A stretch of DNA of 64,000 bases from Aphrophora alni (taxonomy: Eukaryota > Arthropoda > Insecta > Hemiptera > Aphrophoridae). The stretch covers positions 124,024,897 to 124,088,896 of the forward strand of contig OY740765.1 of assembly GCA_963513935.1 (NCBI GenBank), read 5' to 3'. Position numbers and translations under genes: made by a program. Each line of letters starts with the position of its first letter. The first letter of the stretch is position 1. Under the pieces are notes generated by a model. The model searched no databases. It was not told where the DNA came from and was given only the letters and a program-made list of their open reading frames with translations. Shown in pieces: positions 9,293 through 21,839 of the stretch.

Positions 9293-10235
9293 ACATATAC
9301 CTATATATATTACATCTAATAATACCCATTTTGTTATGAAATATCATGTTTATTCTTTGTACCATTTAAAAATGGCGGCCATTTTAATTTTCTAAATCTC
9401 GGTATCTCAAAATCAGTAAATTTTACAAAATATTTACAAGAGACATAAAAGGTGCAAAATTTTATCTCCTAAATAACGGTACATAAATTATTAAGATTTC
9501 CATGATTATTAATTGAGTTTTTGCATTTCTGTGGAAATGACTACATGCGAATTTTGTGGTAATGGCAAAATTTCATGTATCTAGTTCGAAAAATCGTTAC
9601 AGTTAAATTATTTTATAAATCATTTCTTAAAGTCATTATGCCATTATTCATTAAGCAAAATTTTAGTCATTATTTATATTTTCTGTGTGTTCCTATCAGA
9701 TAATGAGCATTTCGTTAATACAATCAAACTTTAATGTTACTTTGTAAATAAAACCTTGCTGCAGTTGTAAGCTTTTTATTAACTATGATAATAATATTGT
9801 CATCTTACATTCTAACTTATTGCTTATCAACAACTGAACACTAAAGGAACTGTTCAAAATTTCCGCACTGATTGAAGATGGACGCATTGAGGCGCCTTCT
9901 CATTGAGTTTCTTTTGTTCTTTTCGAATTGTTCTGTATCATTTCTTCAATTACACAACAACCTTAGGCTCTTTAAGAAATCCAAAAGGACTTTATATAAA
10001 TATAAGAACTATAAAGGCCCGCTTTAGCACGTTGAGTCCCTTTCAAGACAAAACTTGTTCATCAACGTTTCTACAACACAACCTAACACTAGCAAAGTTA
10101 TTCTGTGCTCCAATCAAAACTAGCGTCTATTTCTATTAACACAATTTTTAAAATTATATTCAAAAATTAAACGTATTCTACACCTTAAGTACAGTAAAAT
10201 ACATTTTTATTTAATTTTTTTTTTCAGAGGAATAC
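9293..10235. other. No gene seen; anonymous AT-rich DNA
   Basis: Holds a near-palindrome AAAATGGCGGCCATTTT at about 9370 and a frame of 78 codons at 9903-10139 with no family resemblance. The stretch 9840-9900, containing GGCGCC, has higher GC and may be an old transposon end, but I cannot identify it. Confidence 0.5.
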
Positions 10236-10240
10236 CATAT

Positions 10241-10475
10241 TATTTTTATAACATACTTAAACAATTCATTTTCACTAAAGTTTATTGTCTTCCCATATAT
10301 AAGAAATTTGTGACCCCCCCCCCACACCTGGAGATTTATTAACCCACTCTGTTATCTTCAGTCCTATTCTTTTCATAACATACTTAAACAACTCCTTTTA
10401 ATAAAGTTTATTTCCTTCCCTTTTATAAGAAATTTGAGACCCCCAGTAGTTTTTTAACCGAGTATTATCTTAACT
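10241..10475. repeat. Two-copy tandem duplication, period about 127 bp
   Basis: ATAACATACTTAAACAAYTC, ATAAGAAATTTG and GACCCCC recur in order, with a shift of 127 bp (10251 against 10378). The copies are diverged. It is followed by CTAACCTAACCTAACCC at about 10490. Confidence 0.7.
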
Positions 10476-10479
10476 TAAA

Positions 10480-11355
10480 TCTATAAATCTAACCTAACCT
10501 AACCCTTTAGCATTTATGGCGTATTAAGCTTTGGAAATTTATTATTTACTCTTACTTTTGTAATATCTTTAAATTAATTTATCTTTAATTTTGGATTAAA
10601 TATAACTTCCAACAAAATATAAGGCAGACTGGCTATTTGAAAGTGTAGAAGTGTATTTTATTAAATTATTTCACTAAAAGTTAAGTAAATAATAAATTTC
10701 CAATCTTTCACAGGCATTAGATTCTAAACGATTGGGTTTATTAAAAAATACACAATTATAAAAATGTCTTAATATTGTATGTGCTGTCGACAATTTTATT
10801 TCTAAGCCCTTAGTGTTTCAATAAGTTACAAAATAACATACAACTCTGTAGAAGAATTAAACATTTTACCATTCCACTGAAACAGTAGTTATTAAGTTTA
10901 TCAAATACCTATGAATATATTTTGTAATACATTAAAATTTTTTAATTTCTATTAGTATATTTATTTTAGAATTTCATAATTATATTCAAAAAAATTAAAT
11001 ATGACATAAGTAATTATATTATCTTAGAAAAAATTAATTGCGAAATAAATTAGGTACTTAGGTACCTCTGAAGGTTAAGCCTATTGAGGGGTTACCAATT
11101 ACCACCATTTTAGAAATAATTAAAAAAGACAGAACATACTCGAAAATTAAAAGAAAATAGACCAGCCGCCAATTAAGTTGTAAACTCCTAACATAATTTT
11201 AAAATGCTTAAGATTAATTTTGTATTGTTTGTTACTCAGGAATGCTGAACATTTCAAACGTAAAGTTGTTTAGTCTAAATAAATTTGGATTTAATATTTA
11301 ATTAGTTTTCTAAACCACATCAAAAAATCTTTTCGTAACTGCAAATTCACAAAAA
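10480..11355. other. No gene seen
   Basis: AT-rich DNA with scattered short homologies to neighbouring repeats. No frame, splice-bounded exon or RNA gene is recognisable. Confidence 0.5.
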
Positions 11356-11356
11356 A

Positions 11357-12446
11357 TAAAATAAAGCCATTTTAATTAAAATGTAATTATATTGTATTTG
11401 AATCGCAAGGATTGGCGAAATCTTATAAAACATACGTGAGAGACATGTAAATACAGATCATTGATCATTGAAAATAATTTTTAGTTAGGGGTTGGGTGGG
11501 AGAGTCATAATAGTTTGAAATTGTATTACAAAATGAAAAAGTTAAATATCTATATGTTAAGGTAGGTAAAATTAATTTTGTAGATTTTAATATTTAGTTG
11601 GAAGGGGGTGAGAGAGATGTGGAATTTAAACAAATAATAATAATAGTTAAAATGAAGATTTGCATATGAAATAAGCTTGGATATATGTTTTCATATTATG
11701 TTTTATTGTCTTCAGTTTATTCAGAAATTTCGTTGTTTTATTCTATTGCTGCATTATTTATAAATGTTTAAATGAAGATTAATTAAGTTGAGAGACAACT
11801 CGTCTGACGGTAGCTAAACCATTGCTTAAAAAGGTGTACAATATATTTATAAATATTATTCTCTTTGTTTGTGTTGATAAATAAAATCACTATAATTCAC
11901 TCAAATACCTTACGGAATTAATTTATTACATATATGTGTAAGGGTTCTGATCTACTATTTTACATTAAGTGTTACATGTAGTTGGAAACAAGAGATTTCA
12001 TAGAATATTAATCAGTCAAAAATTTTTAATCATAATACTCTATTCCCCTTGAAAACCATAAACACTTCAAAACTATGAAAACATAGATCGAAACTTTTTT
12101 CATATATAATCCTCATTTAACTTTTTTGTTTTTTTAATTACACACTCCCCCCCCCCCAATTCTTCTAACTAAAGATTAAATTCTATAAAATTTATTTTAA
12201 CTACCTTGCCATTTTTTAAATATATACAAATTTATCTTTATAATTTTACAATACTATATATATATATATGTAATCCAAGTAATTAATATTATAATCTAAG
12301 ATTATTTATTCTTATTCCCCCCCCCCTTAACTAAAAATTATTTGTTGTGATCAGTTATCAACTGTATTTCTCATATATTTTCAAGACTTCGCCAGTCCTT
12401 ACTATTCAAATACAATTCTAATTCGATTTTGATTAAGATTGCTTTT
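11357..12446. repeat. Long foldback (arms about 350 bp)
   Basis: The left arm (about 11357-11705) and the reverse complement of the right arm (about 12079-12446) share a long series of matched blocks in the same order. Examples are TTGTATTTGAATCGCAAGG with TTGTATTTGAATAGTAAGG, TTGGCGAAATCTT with CTGGCGAAGTCTT, and AATAATTTTTAGTTA. The loop is about 370 bp. I judge identity at 70-75 percent with indels. G-runs on one arm face C-runs on the other. No transposase is present; it is probably an old foldback transposon. Confidence 0.65.
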
Positions 12447-12449
12447 TCT

Positions 12450-13800
12450 TATTATTATTATTATTTTTTTAATTTACGGCTACTAAATCAAATACCGATT
12501 CATTTTCATTTTGAGTGGCAGAGCTAACATTACTTTGTATGGTTAACAAACATTTCTTAATGTATAATTAATTAATTTGGGTTACCGGCAAAGTTTCATA
12601 GAAAGTAAAAATAACCGGTACCCTTAAGATGTTTTGTTTCTTAAAATACGTAGACAATATAATTTTCTTGTAATTTATTGAAGTAATTTAAATTCTAATA
12701 AAAATATAAACTTTAAGAGAAAGTCCTTCAGATCTCATAAAACAAGCTCTATTTCAATGAGACATGTTCTTAGCAAACGTTTCACAGAGTTGCCGCTAGA
12801 TGCCGTTATAGATCGTATCGGCAGTTTTTAATTTTAATTAATTATAACAATCAAAATTACAGACTTTTTACATTCTTCATTAACTTTTTTATTGTAAAGT
12901 TATCTATGACTTTGTTTTTCAATTTTTCAACTGTTGTCAAGATGCTTTTTATCATGTTGTCAAGCTACAGTTATTGTAACATCATAATTAACGTTTCTGT
13001 TTCTGACAAAATTATTTAAATGTTTAGAAAGAAAACAAAATTTTTAAATCCTATTTTTAAACTGTATGAGATGATTAGAATAAAAATAGTTCTACCAAAT
13101 ACCATAAAATAAATTTTTTTAAACCAAAAATTTGAAAAATTATGTTATTTATTTAATATTTTTGAAATAAATAGGAATCCCTTAGGCAAAGCATGAATTG
13201 GTAATTCCTGCAAAAGAAAAAAGTTTAGAATGGACTCTAAATAGTGAAAAAATAACACTGACACAATGAAATAAAATAAACTTAAAGTAGAAAAACATAA
13301 AAACTGTCTTCAACAAAAAATAAGTAACTTCTCTAAATCTTTATACAGATATAAACATATCTACACATATTTATATAAACCTGCATTTATAGAACATTCG
13401 CACAAATTAGAATAGGAAATGATTATTAACTTTACAATAGTTCAGCGATAACTAAACTCAAACTGAAGAATTATTTTGTTAAGGGATGGCAGGGAAGGGA
13501 TATGAGATAAATAAGAGACAAAAGTGATAGATTTACTATTAAAGTGTCAAAATTTACACATAAAAATGTTTACGTTTTTTATCCAGTCTTTAGTCTTTTC
13601 CCATCCCACCCTCCAACCTAAGCATTAAAGTAAAGTACAGTAATTAAACAGTAAACATTCGTTACATTCCTAATACGAATTTCGTATGACATATCACAAG
13701 GACAAACTAGCAACAGTCTGATAGCAATATTCGAAAACAGTTTTTCGATAACATCATATCAATATTCGAAAACAGTATCAAGAAGCGTTTGTGTTATAAC
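12450..13800. other. No gene seen
   Basis: AT-rich DNA with no recognisable coding region. Two short direct repeats, CAATATTCGAAAACAGT, occur at about 13725 and 13752 just before the hAT MITE. Confidence 0.5.
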
Positions 13801-13803
13801 ATT

Positions 13804-14135
13804 GTCCGGAGTAGGGTTGCCAGACGTCCGGCTTTGGTCGGACATGTCCGGCCTTTTACTCGTTTTCCAAGTGTCCGGCCGGACTTGTTAAAATTTCGAG
13901 AAATGTTTGGCTTTTTACTTTTAGATGGCTAAAATTATTTACTGAAAAATTTACTGCCTGTGTACTTGTTTTGTGTTTTGTGTTTTGTACTTGTTTTGTT
14001 TTTTTCGTTGCTGATCCTTTTATAGCAAGTAATATTCATTGAGTTGGGTGTCCTGCTTTACCCCCAAATGTCCGGCTTTTTCATGATAAAATGTCTGGCT
14101 TTTGAAATTCACCTTCTAGCAACCCTACTCCGGAG
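13804..14135. mobile_element. hAT-type MITE with near-perfect 8-bp TSD
   Basis: The ends TAGGGTTGCCAGA (13812) and TCTAGCAACCCTA (to 14127) form short TIRs close to the CAGGGTTGC type of hAT elements. Flanking octamers GTCCGGAG (13804-13811) and CTCCGGAG (14128-14135) match at 7 of 8 positions, consistent with the hAT 8-bp duplication. Sub-terminal GTCCGGC words recur at both ends. At 316 bp it has no coding capacity. Confidence 0.7.
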
Positions 14136-14139
14136 TGCC

Positions 14140-14740
14140 TGTTGTTAAAATAACAGGGAGATTCCGACAACAGTGTTATGGCGAAAACTGTTATCGCGAC
14201 ATAACACTGATATTATGTTAAATAACACCCCCATCTCTAAAAGTTACACGATTCCAAGAAACAGTTTCAGTGGAACTATAACAAATAAAATCCCTTCTCT
14301 CTCACCCTTCTGAAACTGTTGTTGAACCCAAATAAAATCCTTTCTCTTAGTCTTTCCTGAAACTGTTTTAAAACATAGTATAATAGTTACAATGTTTTAG
14401 TTGCAATTCATTACTACAAATCGTTGCGCCTTGTGGAATTTTTTTTTCTCTTATACGATTAGTGATAAGCTGGATTTTTTGTAATAAAATAAATCTAACC
14501 TAACGGTAGGGTTATCCAGGAAACAGCAAACTTTATCTGTCTCCCCATACTTTTATTGGGGGAAAAAAATGTGCTATTCCATTCCTAAGCAATTTTAGTT
14601 TATAATTAATGTACTAGAATTACAGTTGATAATTTCTTAGGACTATTATAATTATAAAGACGAAAGTTATAAATTCTTACTAAAATTAATTGAAACAATT
14701 ATCAATTTAGAAAACACTAGTGTTAATATTTACTGATTTA
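14140..14740. other. No gene seen; short diverged repeats
   Basis: Contains a two-copy repeat AATAAAATCCYTTCTCT...CTGAAACTGTT (about 14284-14365) and several AACAGTGTTAT-like words, otherwise anonymous. Confidence 0.45.
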
Positions 14741-14742
14741 AT

Positions 14743-15329
14743 ATTTATATAATAATATTGAACTAACCTATTACAAATTACACAACAGTAACTAGTATAT
14801 AGATAGGGGCAAGTCATTATAGTTTATTTCTATTTATTGTATTTATATAATAATATTGAACTAACCTATTACAAATTACACAACAGTTACTAGTATATAG
14901 GTAGGGGCAAGTCATTATAGTTTATTTCTATTTATTGTATTTATATAATAATATTGAACTAACCTATTACAAATTACACAACAGTTACTAGTATATAGAT
15001 AGGGGCAAGTCATTATAGTTTATTTCTATTTATTGTATTTATATAATAATATTGAACTAACCTATTACAAATTACACAACAGTTACTAGTATATAGATAG
15101 GGGCAAGTCATTATAGTTTATTTCTATTTATTGTATTTATATAATAATATTGAACTAACCTATTACAAATTACACAACAGTTACTAGTATATAGATAGGG
15201 GCAAGTCATTATAGTTTATTTCTATTTATTGTATTTATATAATAATATTGAACTAACCTATTACAAATTACACAACAGTTACTAGTATATAGATAGGGGC
15301 AAGTCATTATAGTTTATTTCTATTTATTG
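14743..15329. repeat. 98-bp tandem array, six copies
   Basis: The anchor AACTAACCTATTACAAATTA starts at 14761, 14859, 14957, 15055, 15153 and 15251, a constant 98-bp spacing. The copies differ by only one or two bases (for example AGTAACT against AGTTACT, and AGATAGG against AGGTAGG). Such homogeneity implies recent expansion. There are no unique spacers, so it is not a CRISPR array. Confidence 0.97.
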
Positions 15330-16505
15330 GCTGTTACTTCCGAAGTTCCAAACTACAAATATTAAGCTGTTCTGGTTCTGCATCTGTAATGTACAAGGAC
15401 ACGGCATTTCAGTTGCCTTGCTAATAGCTGCAAGTTGTATATTGGAATCGACAATATTAATGAGTCGGCGTTACAACGAATCAGTTTCAATTGTCTCTGC
15501 CAATCTCTATTATGAAGAAAGCTACTAAATATTAATCATTTTATTTACAGCTATAATGGTTTTTTAAAGAGGGTTATCTTTATAAGGTATCTGAGATATA
15601 ACCTTCAAGATTCACTTACACATGTACCACTGACAATCAAACTAATTTGCAATGGTTATTGTGCAAAACAACATCCAAATCGAATATAATTAAGTTTTCA
15701 CCGATCATGTACATACAATGTTCAACAATATAAAGAAATGTTCTCTGTATTTTATTTAACTCAGTTGACACAATTATATTATTTAATGTTTGGAAAGGTT
15801 TATAACTAGTCGATTCTTATACAAAATCTTTATTTTAAATAAATAAAAACAATACTGTATCACAGTAAAAATAATTTCCCAACCTTGTAATTATTTCTAA
15901 TGAAATGTATAATTACCCATACTACTGATAATGAATTAAGTATATTTTAGTATACTATATGTATATTTTTCTGTTTAAAGTCGAAAGTTACACAGAAAAC
16001 GAAAAAAAAAATTATGAATTTGTTGATAACATGTCAGATCAGTTTGTAAAAAAATTTATAACATTGAATATAGCGAAAACAAATACTTATCTAAGTAAAA
16101 AATTTAGTTTCACCTTGAAAATCAACCTTGTTTAATATATTAAGAATTTTTCAAAGACCAAAATTGGTCGAAATAAATATATTTTGTATTTTCATAAACG
16201 CGCCAGTTTTCTGTTATCGTTTTCCATCCCTCCCTTCGCCTGCATTCGGCGTCAGACAGATACAGTGTGTATAAAAAAATATGTAAACAGTTTATTATTT
16301 CAAGAACTGTTTTAAGTAGAAAAAATATTCGACCAATCATTTTAAAGATCTTAGCCTGAGTTTTCAACAGGGTGGTACAAAAGCTTAGTAGGACATACAG
16401 AATGTTCCAAAAATTAACATGGGAGTTTGAGGGCGAAACGAGTTTTCAAGTATACTCGTACATTACGTATTCGATGACTTTGATTTTCAAATCAACATTT
16501 TGCTT
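15330..16505. other. No gene seen
   Basis: AT-rich DNA. The minus frame 16140-16367 is the longest open stretch, but I recognise no domain in it. Its upstream edge (CCACCCTGTTGAAAACTC) is reminiscent of a transposon end, without further support. Confidence 0.4.
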
Positions 16506-16511
16506 TTATAA

Positions 16512-16770
16512 AACTACTAGCAGAGTACCCCTCCTACGTACGGGGTTGACATATATTTGTATTGAGTGTTAAGGGATTTTTCAAGGCCAGTGGGGTGGTG
16601 CCCTGATGGGATTTCTAAATAAAAATAGGCCTATGTATTAACCAGGGACCCTAAGAATGTCCATGTACTGTACAATTTCAGCTCAATGGGTCCAGCAGTT
16701 TTTACATGATTGAGTAACACACATACACCCCCCCCACACACACACACATTTACAAGACCTCAATACACGG
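16512..16770 (+). mobile_element. Possible non-autonomous transposon fragment
   Basis: A GC-richer block begins with ACTACTAGCAGAGTACCCC. It continues with GGGTCCAGCAGTTTTTACATG and ends in a CCCCCCCC(AC)n run. These words resemble common interspersed insect elements (Helitron-like or RTE-like 3' ends). No coding part is present and I cannot fix the family. Confidence 0.3.
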
Positions 16771-16789
16771 TGATTCAGGAGGACTTAAT

Positions 16790-19700
16790 TTAAACATGAT
16801 TAATTAGAAAATAAATAAGATTTTAAGGAAAAAAATACATGTTTGTAGTCAAAGTTCGACTTTACTCAAAATTAGATAACGATTATATATTTTGGGTACA
16901 CTAATTACATGAAACTGTTACAAGAAAAGTGTGTGTACCAAATCTGGAATCAATAATATATTTATTGCACAAGTAATAACAAAACTTGAAATACAGACAT
17001 AAAATAAGTGATTCCGAACCCGTGTGTATATGGGGCTTTTATTACTATTTTTAAGTACCTCTTCCCCCCAATTATTAATTTTTTTTTGAATTACCTTTTA
17101 CATAGTTAAAAACATAAATATACAACTACTAAAAACTTGTCTTAAGGCCATGGTCAGTGGACATTCCATAAATGGTCTTAAGTTTGTTTTAAAGTTTTTA
17201 TTTTAGTGTAAACATATGAAGCAATAGTATAAGTCCTATAAAACGGCAGTTCTAAAACTTTTTAATATTTACTTAAGTGACTCCAGACTCTACCTAGCAA
17301 AGTGTCGTTGACAAAATGATTCTTGTGTCTAAATATGAACATTGCATAAAGTTGGCAACGTTGTAACAAAAGTGCAATGAAATAAACAATAGAAATGTCC
17401 TTGCCTCCCCTACAGTTTTGAGGTGGCAGTAGATTTGAAAGCAGTAGCCCAAGGGTAAATTTACTCAGACATAAACAATACAGACCAATAAATCTTATAG
17501 TGACATTAATTTGTAAAGTAAGGAAATATCAGATTCAAAATTGTTGACTTTCCAATTGTAATTTTTTTTTGCAAATGAGATTAGAATGCACACAATGCGT
17601 TCTTACATCCTGTGTGAACTTCACAATACTATTTATTTATCATAAGAAATATCTACATCTGCAAAATTATTATATGGTGTGATTTAAGATTTGCGTCCAT
17701 CCAAAGACTAGAATATATTATTAAATAGTAATTTGTATTCATTAATTTGGCAAAGATAAGAACCAAATTGTTCTTTTAAAACACGTTACTGAGAAACAAT
17801 TCATTAACATCGGTTGAAAGTTAATTCACCAAAATCATTGGTAAAATGATAAAATAAAATATAAGAATAATTATTTTAACTAGCTTAAATTTCTTCTTCC
17901 AAAACGTAAATAGTCTTGACGGGAACTTCATAATTTCACAATTTTTAACAGAAAATATAACATTTATTTATGCACTGGTTCTAGTGATAGACTACTTCAA
18001 AAGCACAAGTTGTGTACAAGTATTTTAATAATACTTTTTACTTACAATGATTACTATTGGCTGAAAGTAAAAAAATAAAATAATATAATTTTTTTTTTAA
18101 TAAAAAAAATAATCTAGTTTATAGTCAACCCTAATATTTCTATTTTTATGTATCCATTCATATACTCCAGAAGCAAATATAATCAAACGTCTGGAATGAA
18201 AAGTCACGACAATTAGTAACCAACATTATAGGAGCTACTTTTGTTTCGGCTTAAAATCGTATGTAGAATCTATGTCTATGAATTTTTAAGGTTTTAAAAT
18301 TATAAAAAGCCAATCCATGCTATGAAAGAAAATCTTCACGTTTTACATATATTAATTTTAAAACTTGTTGGTGTTTTTCATATAGGCGTACAAGTGATTT
18401 ATTACCATCAACTTAGTGTCCTATCGCAAATAACAATTAGGGACCATTCAAGGTTCGCCCTCTCCTTGTAAATTAAGGCGATGAAGATTGAGAGATTTTT
18501 TTATTGAAAAAATTGATTGATAACTACCGACATTTTAGTGGCTGTTTTTGGTTCGTTTTAATTTGGTTTTGGAAACGTTTGTGCATTATTTGTGCATAGT
18601 TTATTAGAAGTCAGTGTAGTCAAATATCCTATGTTACCCGTAGACTATTTAATATAAAACAACGCTCCTAGACTGCGCTACTATCCCCGAGAAATCGTAT
18701 TGAATATACAACCATCTGGGAATCATATTTTATAACGTTTTCAAACATACTGCTAATGTAAATTATATCTGAACCCATCTGTACTTTGTACGCTTAAGTT
18801 TAAACTCGCTTAATTCGCAAACCACTAGTAATCTTTTTAATTTACTGTAGACAAATTAGAACTTCAAAATTGCATGTCTTTGTTATTGATAGAGCTATAA
18901 ACCCCATAGCTCTTAACCCAATAGACAGTTTTTAAAGAAATACGATGTAAAACATTTTAAATATATAAAGAAAATATTGTTTAACCTAAAATCGTTTCTC
19001 TCCGATTATTATGAGTTTATTATCAAAACGTTTTAGTCCCAAAAATACTTCTTTTTTTTTCCCCGATCACTAACTAACTTCAAATATTTTTTAAATATTT
19101 ACAAATGAGATATGTTACTTTGTGAGAATTTGAAACGATTTTGTCAAATGCCTCGAATGTTAGAGGTTTAAAATTGTAGAATAAAGTCACTGTATTCGAC
19201 GTCAATAAAAACCTTTTACTAAATATCCATAAGCAACCAAGATCTTACTCTCCGACCTTTTACGAACAGAATGCAAACACCTCATAATAAACATAGAGTT
19301 ATTATCAAAGCTAATAATAAGTTAATATTTATTTTATGTTAGTCTTAATTACGGATGGAGGGCATGTCGAAAATACTTTTCATTTTTCTCAGTCCATGAA
19401 ACGTGTAGATTAGTCAAAAACCGGAGGTTGACATTTTTGACGACTAAAAACTCACACTTTACTTCTTATATTGAGTAAATAGTTGGGGTATCAGTGTAAC
19501 TAGAATTTTTTTAAATACACAAATGGAAAACTTCTACTTTCAGAATTCGAAAAATATTAGTTATGCCTAAAAATACTGGATTAATCGCTTGTTTAACATT
19601 CCTCGGAATACAAATTTAACCACCAGGAAGGGCATTCAGGGATGCTGTTTATTACATTTGACAATTATTCCAGATGGAAATCAGGACACGTTCATTTACA

Positions 19701-20335
19701 TGTAAAATTAATACAAATTTAAATACTATTTTAGTTGCATTTTAGAATTAAAGTTTGTAGTTTATTTAATATATTCTATAATAGTAATCAGGGATTAGAA
19801 TACTTATTGAAACTTATCTACATCTGTGACGAATCGAATATAACTGGATTAGTCATCTGTTTGTAGACAAATCTGTTATCCTTTAAATAACATTCAGAGA
19901 GTTAGTTATAATATGGAATATTTGTATAAGTTTTTGAAAACATAGATATTAAAAACAAGCTTATTAAACATTTACAAATTTATCTTATTCTATTAAACGA
20001 GCAAGGAATTGTATGTATGTATGCAACTATTTCCAGTCATTTTATCACAAAAACGACTCTAACGATTTTCTCCATATTTTATATATAAAGGGTTTTCAAC
20101 ATTAGGAGTTCAATGAACTTTGTTAAAATTTCGAGAAAAATCATTTTCTACGTTTTGACAACGGATTCACCGCCCAATAAGAATGGACGACTCAAAACAA
20201 TGCAGTTGTAACCGGCAAGCTTAAAATACCGTAGCGTTTTATTGTGGGACTTCTGAAGGAGCTAGATGTCTTTTTTTGTGTGAGGAAAAAGTGAATTTCG
20301 TGGTCATTTCGACCGAAGTTAAATCTAGAACTACA
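16790..20335. other. No gene seen (3.5 kb)
   Basis: AT-rich DNA without a convincing exon, RNA gene or complete transposon. A short piece at 18465-18515 (AAGGCGATGAAGATTGAGAG) matches the 3' part of repeat family A. Two diverged copies of an ACTGGATTARTC-containing stretch lie at about 19577 and 19850. Confidence 0.5.
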
Positions 20336-20337
20336 CA

Positions 20338-20625
20338 GGTAACGAAACTAAACATAGCGAACAATTTGAACTAAATTCTTTCCAACATACATCAAAATCT
20401 AAATAACTTTTCCCTTAGCGTTGTTGCATGAAAAAATTTTGAAATTTTATTTGGTTGGTTTTGTAGCTGACATTAAAATATTAGATACATATTTTTTTAA
20501 ATTTTTAATTTAAACAATATTTAACCCGAGAAATAATGCATTTAAGGTAACGAAACTAAACATAGCGGGCAATTTGAACTAAATTCTTTCCATCATACAT
20601 CAAAATCTAAATAACTTTCCTTTTG
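20338..20625. repeat. Direct repeat of about 80 bp, period 209
   Basis: GGTAACGAAACTAAACATAG and the following 60 bases occur at 20338-20417 and 20547-20625 with only a few differences. The pair lies immediately upstream of the Helitron helicase remnant and may be part of that element. Confidence 0.85.
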
Positions 20626-20753
20626 AATATAATTTTTCGTAAAAAACGGGATTTCTTAGCCAGCACGTGATCCCCTTCACCGATATATTGTATTTTTAAA
20701 TTTAAAAAAATTAATAAATAAAAAAACATTATTTATGAATTTATTAATGATAA

Positions 20754-21834
20754 AAAGCTAGAGAGCTTGCAAAAATTGATTTTTTCCTAATGGATGAAGC
20801 TCCTATGCTTCCTAAATACGGATTTAAAAACATAGACGAATTATTACGAAGTATAGCTAATCCAAATTTACCATTTGGAGGAAAAGTTATGGTTCTAGGA
20901 GGAGACTTTCGGCAGTGCTTGCCAGTTCAACCAAGAGCTGATCGAGGTGAAATTGTGGATTTGTCAATAAAAAAGAGCCCTTTGTGGTATAATTTAAAAA
21001 ATTTCATTAACAGAAAATATGCGTGTTGATTCGGAGCAACTAGAAGTTGCTAATTATCTTCTACAAGTTGGGAATGGTGAACTTCCAAAAAACGAGTTGG
21101 ATGAAATTAAAATTTCAAGTGATATCATTTCAAACGGTGATTTAATCGATGAAGTTTTTGGCAACTGCCTGCTTAACAGACAATATGGATATATGAAAGA
21201 CTGAGCAATCTTAGCACCATTAAATAAGGACGTGGCCAAAATTAATGCAGAAATCATTGAAAAGTTAGTTGGTAATAGTCAGCAATATAAATTTATGATT
21301 CAGTAAAAGATACAGCAGAAGATACATTGCAATTTACTCCTGAATTTCTAAATTCAATTGAAATTGCAGATTTACCTCCACATGAGCTAAAATTAAAAAA
21401 AAAACACAATAATTATGCTTTTGAGAAATTTAGATCTTGCGGAAGGCCTCTGTAATGGAGTTAGAATCACTGTTACCCAGTTATGCAACAATATAATTAA
21501 AGGGAAAATTATAACTGGTGAACATGCTGGACAAGAAGTACATATTCCCCGAATAACTCTTGAATCAAACAAAAGTCAGCTGGGATGTTCAATGCAAAGA
21601 CATCAATTTCCAGTCAAACCCGCATTTGCCATGACGATTCATAAATCGCAAGGCCAAACATTTGAGTATGTTGGTCTTGATTCAAGAAGTCCAGTTTTCA
21701 TTCATGGCATGCTTTACGTAGCATTTTCAAGAGTTAAGAGAAGAAACAGCCTTAAAATTTTGTTACCAGCAGAAAATAATGGCCAAATACATGGTTATAC
21801 ACGAAACGTTGTTTGGACGGAATTATTAAATTAA
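20754..21834 (+). pseudogene. Helitron Pif1-family helicase, broken
   Basis: The Pif1 helicase of a rolling-circle Helitron can be followed in order through several frames. Walker B is FFLMDEAPM (20780-20806), then NLPFGGKVMVLGGDFRQ-LP and the SPLW block, LTENMR-like and NGELP. After an in-frame TGA at 21202 comes AILAPLN, then the PPHEL-LK stretch. The last part reads LRNLDLAEGLCNG, FAMTIHKSQGQTF (motif V/VI region) and LYVAFSRVK. Frame changes near 21010, 21290 and 21410 plus the stop show it is dead. The Rep (HUH) nuclease and Walker A are missing upstream. Family assignment is firm from these motifs. The Helitron 3' hairpin/CTRR end was not located. Confidence 0.88.
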
Positions 21835-21839
21835 AGAGT

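Noticed and set aside
14743..15329. CRISPR array
   Set aside because: Units are contiguous 98-mers without unique spacers, in a eukaryotic context.
16140..16367. 75-codon minus frame as a gene
   Set aside because: No domain, no promoter or splice context. A transposon-like edge is nearby, but the evidence is insufficient either way.
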